From Ruminococcus sp. UBA1394 (GTDB lineage: Bacteria > Bacillota > Clostridia > Oscillospirales > Ruminococcaceae): a DNA stretch of 34,821 nt. How positions within the stretch are numbered: position 1 is the first letter of the stretch; the number at the start of each line of letters is the position of its first letter. The stretch lies in NCBI GenBank assembly GCA_002305725.1, contig DBQM01000013.1:1-34821 (forward strand), given 5' to 3'. Under the pieces are notes generated by a model, which did no database searches, was not told the origin of the DNA, and worked only from the letters and a program-made list of their open reading frames with translations. Below are positions 31,849-34,821 of this stretch, piece after piece. The translations under genes and the position numbers were made by a program.

Positions 31849-32682
31849 TCATTTATAAATACTGATAATCGAAACAAACGCATAAAAGCACGGCGCAACA
31901 AAGAGTACGCTGTCAAATCTGTCCATAGCTCCGCCGTGTCCCGGCATAATGTTTCCGTAGTCCTTTATTCCGCACTGTCTTTTCAGCACCGACGCCGAAA
32001 GGTCGCCGATAGTGCCCACAACAGCCAGCGCAACACCCAGCAGGAATACTTCAAGGTAATTTACGCTTACTGTATAGTCCGAAACGTGTGGCAGAATCTT
32101 TGAATAAGCAAAGTTTATCAGCATGAAAAGCAGACCTGTCACAACAATTCCGCCCACGAATCCCTCAACGGTCTTCTTTGGGCTGACCTCCGGACAAAGC
32201 TTGTGCTTACCGAAAAACGTTCCGGCAAAATAAGCCCCCGAATCCGCAAGCCATGCCCCGCAAAGTCCCATAACAAGATACATAAGACCATTCACCTTAT
32301 CCATCTCGTTTAATATCACAAGACAGCTCATGGAATTGCTTACAAGCAGAGTACACGCTAAAATGTAAAACATTCTGTAGTATTTCATAGTGTTATGCTG
32401 TGCAATATAGGTTATAAAGAAAAACATTATAAACAGAATGTTTACTAAAAATCTGTATTTAGCCGCCCCGCCGGTCACAAAAAACGGCATGACCGCCCCG
32501 TAAATAAACGCCGGCAGGCAGGTAAGCCTAAGTCCGAGGCATCTTCCGGCTCTGAAAAGTTCAAACAGCATCAGAACAATGATTGCAGCAATTGCAATGT
32601 TAAGCACAACAGTATTGTGAAGAAAAAGTACCACTAAAGCAATAACTATTCCCACGCCTGCTGAAATAAGTCTTGTTCCCAT
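31849..32682 (-). CDS. cdsA: Phosphatidate cytidylyltransferase
   Basis: CdsA makes CDP-diacylglycerol, the precursor of the membrane phospholipids. The 277-residue polytopic protein has about seven to eight helices. It ends with the family signature: SVLKRQCGIKDYGNIMPGHG followed by GAMDRFDSVLFVAP. The KKTVEGFVGG loop is also typical. The ATG at 32682 is chosen because GGAGG is nine bases upstream. The in-frame GTG at 32688 is only three bases from that site. It follows uppS almost without gap. Confidence 0.96.
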   Translation of the reverse strand: MGTRLISAGVGIVIALVVLFLHNTVVLNIAIAAIIVLMLFELFRAGRCLGLRLTCLPAFIYGAVMPFFVTGGAAKYRFLVNILFIMFFFITYIAQHNTMKYYRMFYILACTLLVSNSMSCLVILNEMDKVNGLMYLVMGLCGAWLADSGAYFAGTFFGKHKLCPEVSPKKTVEGFVGGIVVTGLLFMLINFAYSKILPHVSDYTVSVNYLEVFLLGVALAVVGTIGDLSASVLKRQCGIKDYGNIMPGHGGAMDRFDSVLFVAPCFYAFVSIISIYK

Positions 32683-32684
32683 TA

Positions 32685-33422
32685 TCACACACCTCCGAAA
32701 CGCCTTGAACGTCCGGCAAAATTCACAAGTGCCTTTTCAAGCTCCTCAGGTGAAAAATCCGGCCAGAGAACATCGGTAAAGTAAAACTCCGCATAGGCTG
32801 ACTGCCATATCAGAAAGTTTGAAAGCCTCAGCTCTCCGCTTGGTCTTATCATAAGGTCAACGTCGGGTACGTCCTTTGTGTAAAGATAGCTTCCGAACAT
32901 ATCCTCCGTAATATCCTCCGGTTTCAGTTCACCGTCGGCAGCCTTCTGCGCAAGAATTTTTGAAACATGAACGACTTCGTCCCTGCCGCCGTAATTTATG
33001 GCAAGGAGCATTGTCATTTCATGGTTATCCTTTGTATCCTCTTCAAGGTCAATCATTTTTTTCTGAAGGTCAGCGTCAAAAATGGACTTGTCGCCTAAAA
33101 AGAGTACCCTTACTTCTTCGCCGATATAGTTTCTTACATCAACTATATACTCTCTGAAAAGCTCAATTATTGCGTCAACCTCGTCCTTGGGACGTTTCCA
33201 GTTTTCAGTGGAAAAAGCATAAAAGGTGATATTTTTAATACCGATATCCTTGCAGTGGCGTGCAATTCTTCTGAAATTCTTTGCACCCTCCCTGTGACCG
33301 AATTTTCTCGGCAGACCTCTTTTTTTCGCCCATCTGCCGTTTCCGTCCATAATAAAGGCTATATGCTCCGGCAGAATTTCCGGCAGACCGGAGTCAGTTT
33401 TTTTCTTTTTGAATAATGCCAT
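32685..33422 (-). CDS. uppS: Undecaprenyl diphosphate synthase
   Basis: UppS extends farnesyl diphosphate with isopentenyl units to C55-PP, the carrier lipid for peptidoglycan. The 245-residue cis-prenyltransferase has the catalytic Asp26 in HIAFIMDGNGRWAKKRGLPR. The family motifs GHREGAKNF, FYAFSTENWKRP and MIRPSGELRLSNFLIWQSAY are present, as is FTDVLWPDF near the end. It starts three bases after frr and is followed by cdsA. Confidence 0.97.
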   Translation of the reverse strand: MALFKKKKTDSGLPEILPEHIAFIMDGNGRWAKKRGLPRKFGHREGAKNFRRIARHCKDIGIKNITFYAFSTENWKRPKDEVDAIIELFREYIVDVRNYIGEEVRVLFLGDKSIFDADLQKKMIDLEEDTKDNHEMTMLLAINYGGRDEVVHVSKILAQKAADGELKPEDITEDMFGSYLYTKDVPDVDLMIRPSGELRLSNFLIWQSAYAEFYFTDVLWPDFSPEELEKALVNFAGRSRRFGGV

Positions 33423-33425
33423 AGC

Positions 33426-33980
33426 TTACAGACTCATAACTTCCTGTTCCTTTTCAGAAACAAGGCTGTCAATATTCTTGCAGAATTTATCTGTCAGATT
33501 CTGGATATCCTTTTCACAGCTTTTAAGGTCGTCCTCTGTGATCTCGGAATTTTTCTTCATTGTCTTGAAAGCTTCCATAGTGTCACGGCGTACTGCTCTT
33601 ACTGCAACCTTGGTTTCCTCGCCGTACTTCTTTATCTCCTTGCAGAGTTCCTTACGTCTGTCCTCAGTAGGCTGAGGGAAAACAAGGCGGAGCACCTTGC
33701 CGTCATTTGTAGGAGTGATACCCACATCGGAAGTGATGATAGCCTTTTCGATTGCCTTGAGAGTTGAAACGTCCCATGGCTGAATAACGAGTATTCTCGC
33801 CTCTGAAACTGAAACAGCTGCCATCTGGTTTACAGGTGTAGGAGTTCCGTAGTAGTCAACCATTACCTTGTCAAGTACAGCCGGATTTGCTCTGCCGGCT
33901 CTGATTGCCGCAAATTCTCCTTTAAGTCTGTCAACTGACTTGGTCATTTTGGATTCAGCTTTTTTCATTGTATCTTTCAT
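33426..33980 (-). CDS. frr: Ribosome recycling factor
   Basis: Frr splits the post-termination ribosome together with EF-G. The 184-residue protein is the usual size. It has the family segments LKGEFAAIRAGRANPAVLDK, VDYYGTPTPVNQMAAVSVSE, ALRAGR-like helix start, and the long second helical half ending NIDSLVSEKEQEVMSL. It lies two bases after pyrH, the usual bacterial pairing. Confidence 0.98.
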   Translation of the reverse strand: MKDTMKKAESKMTKSVDRLKGEFAAIRAGRANPAVLDKVMVDYYGTPTPVNQMAAVSVSEARILVIQPWDVSTLKAIEKAIITSDVGITPTNDGKVLRLVFPQPTEDRRKELCKEIKKYGEETKVAVRAVRRDTMEAFKTMKKNSEITEDDLKSCEKDIQNLTDKFCKNIDSLVSEKEQEVMSL

Positions 33981-33982
33981 AA

Positions 33983-34693
33983 TCAGTTCTCCTTAATTAT
34001 TGTTCCGATATTTTCGCCCATAACGGCATCGTATATATTGTCAGGTCTGCTCAGGTCGAATACCAGCAGGCTCATGTCGTTGTCACGGCACATTGTAGCA
34101 GCTGTGCTGTCCATAACAGCCAGCTCGTTGCTGAGCACTTCGCTGAATGTAAGTGTATCATATTTCTTTGCATCGTCGTACTTGTGCGGGTCCTTGTCAT
34201 AAACGCCGTCAACCATAGTTGCCTTAAAGAATATATCAGCCTCGATTTCAACTGCTCTGAGGGCAGCGGCAGTATCTGTTGAGAAAAACGGATTTCCCGT
34301 ACCGCAGCCGAAAATAACGATTCTTCCCTTTTTCAGATGGTTCATAGCTTTAAGCCTGATATATGGCTCAGCTACCTGCTGCATTGTAATAGCAGTCTGA
34401 ACTCTTACATCAACGTCCATTGATTCAAGGACATCAGCAATTGCAAGGGCATTGATAGTTGTCGCAAGCATACCCATGTGATCTGCTCTTGTTCTGTCCA
34501 TGCCGCCGCTTGAACGTCCTCTCCAGAAGTTGCCGCCGCCGACAACTATACCGATCTCAACGCCTGCCTCGGCGCATTTTTTTATGCTTTCACAAATTTC
34601 AGTAATAATGCTGTAATCAAGTCCGAATTTTTTCTCACCAGCCAGCGCCTCACCGCTGAGCTTTAAAAGAATCCTTTTATATCTGGGTTCCAT
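33983..34693 (-). CDS. pyrH: Uridylate kinase
   Basis: PyrH phosphorylates UMP to UDP and is allosterically controlled by UTP and GTP. The 236-residue amino-acid-kinase-fold protein begins RILLKLSGEALAGEKKFGLD. It has the IGIVVGGGNFWRGR nucleotide loop, MDRTRADHMGMLATTINALA, and IFGCGTGNPFFSTDTAAALR. The length is normal. GAGAGG precedes the ATG. It appears to head the transcription unit: a promoter lies about 50 bases upstream, and rpsB-tsf, its common upstream neighbours, are not in the remaining 128 bases. Confidence 0.98.
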   Translation of the reverse strand: MEPRYKRILLKLSGEALAGEKKFGLDYSIITEICESIKKCAEAGVEIGIVVGGGNFWRGRSSGGMDRTRADHMGMLATTINALAIADVLESMDVDVRVQTAITMQQVAEPYIRLKAMNHLKKGRIVIFGCGTGNPFFSTDTAAALRAVEIEADIFFKATMVDGVYDKDPHKYDDAKKYDTLTFSEVLSNELAVMDSTAATMCRDNDMSLLVFDLSRPDNIYDAVMGENIGTIIKEN

Positions 34694-34738
34694 TTTTACA
34701 CCTCTCTATGTAATTTCGGGCAAATATGCCTTTATACT

Positions 34739-34767
34739 ATTTTACACTAATTTTCATAATATGTAAA
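34739..34767 (-). promoter_or_regulatory. Promoter of the pyrH operon
   Basis: On the minus strand TTTACA (34767-34762) and TAAAAT (34744-34739) are 17 bases apart in AT-rich DNA, giving a leader of about 40 bases. The remaining bases to the window edge are AT-rich and end in the repeat at 34800-34816. Confidence 0.65.
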
Positions 34768-34799
34768 GTGAATTTTTATATTTTACTTAAATAATCATA

Positions 34800-34816
34800 A
34801 GGCAACCCTGCAAAAC
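34800..34816. repeat. Right copy of 17-nt window-end inverted repeat
   Basis: AGGCAACCCTGCAAAAC is the exact reverse complement of 7-23. It is followed by AGTCA to the window edge, which differs from the CTCTTG that follows the left copy. See the left copy for interpretation. Confidence 0.7.
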
Positions 34817-34821
34817 AGTCA

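Noticed and set aside
1..34821. The whole window as one large transposon bounded by the 17-nt inverted repeats
   Set aside because: The content is essential housekeeping genes in conserved order with no transposase or integrase, and the repeats more likely belong to elements lying outside the edges.

Overview
The window reads as chromosomal DNA of a low-to-moderate GC, Gram-positive member of the Clostridia, most likely a Ruminococcus-like Oscillospiraceae. The grounds are a PolC-type DNA polymerase III, a short HisG paired with HisZ, the pyrH-frr-uppS-cdsA-dxr-rseP-ispG-polC gene order, an ECF sigma/zf-HC2 anti-sigma pair and strong AGGAGG-type ribosome binding sites. This is inference from gene content; no species can be assigned. 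No phage, plasmid, CRISPR or toxin-antitoxin module is visible.

Layout. 1-2.6 kb (minus): an AGCS sodium:amino-acid symporter followed by a protein that looks like a catalytically dead phosphohexomutase. 2.6-5.8 kb (plus): two bacterial-PH-domain membrane proteins (YdbS/YdbT type), then an ECF sigma factor with its membrane anti-sigma factor; each pair ends in a strong terminator. 5.85-7.4 kb (minus): a polytopic GT-C-type glycosyltransferase. 7.6-11.7 kb (plus): the shikimate operon aroB-aroA-aroC plus a DUF4364 winged-helix-like protein, closed by a 12-bp-stem terminator. 11.69-11.88 kb: a non-coding ~190-bp foldback element between convergent operons. 11.9-14.7 kb (minus): recR, ybaB, dnaX and, upstream, the gene for a small SRP RNA. 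14.75-16.4 kb (plus): tRNA-Leu(CAG) behind a consensus promoter, a lipoprotein and a small membrane protein of unknown function. 16.4-24.1 kb (minus): a ten-gene histidine operon hisZGDCBHAFIE with its own promoter, lacking only histidinol-phosphate phosphatase. 24.1-34.7 kb (minus): pyrH-frr-uppS-cdsA-dxr-rseP-ispG-polC, joining UMP kinase, ribosome recycling, undecaprenyl and phospholipid precursors, the MEP pathway, a site-2 protease and the replicative polymerase.

Most coding content is ordinary housekeeping. The most unusual signals are non-coding or degenerate: (i) the foldback element at 11686-11877 with 18-nt terminal inverted repeats and a possible TTA target duplication; (ii) a 17-nt inverted repeat at the two extreme ends of the window whose sequence resembles those terminal repeats, suggesting that both edges run into copies of a related dispersed element; (iii) a phosphohexomutase pseudoenzyme; (iv) a probable ATT start codon for dnaX; (v) an SRP RNA whose terminal helix appears to double as its terminator; (vi) a perfect in-frame 15-bp tandem duplication in a small membrane protein gene.
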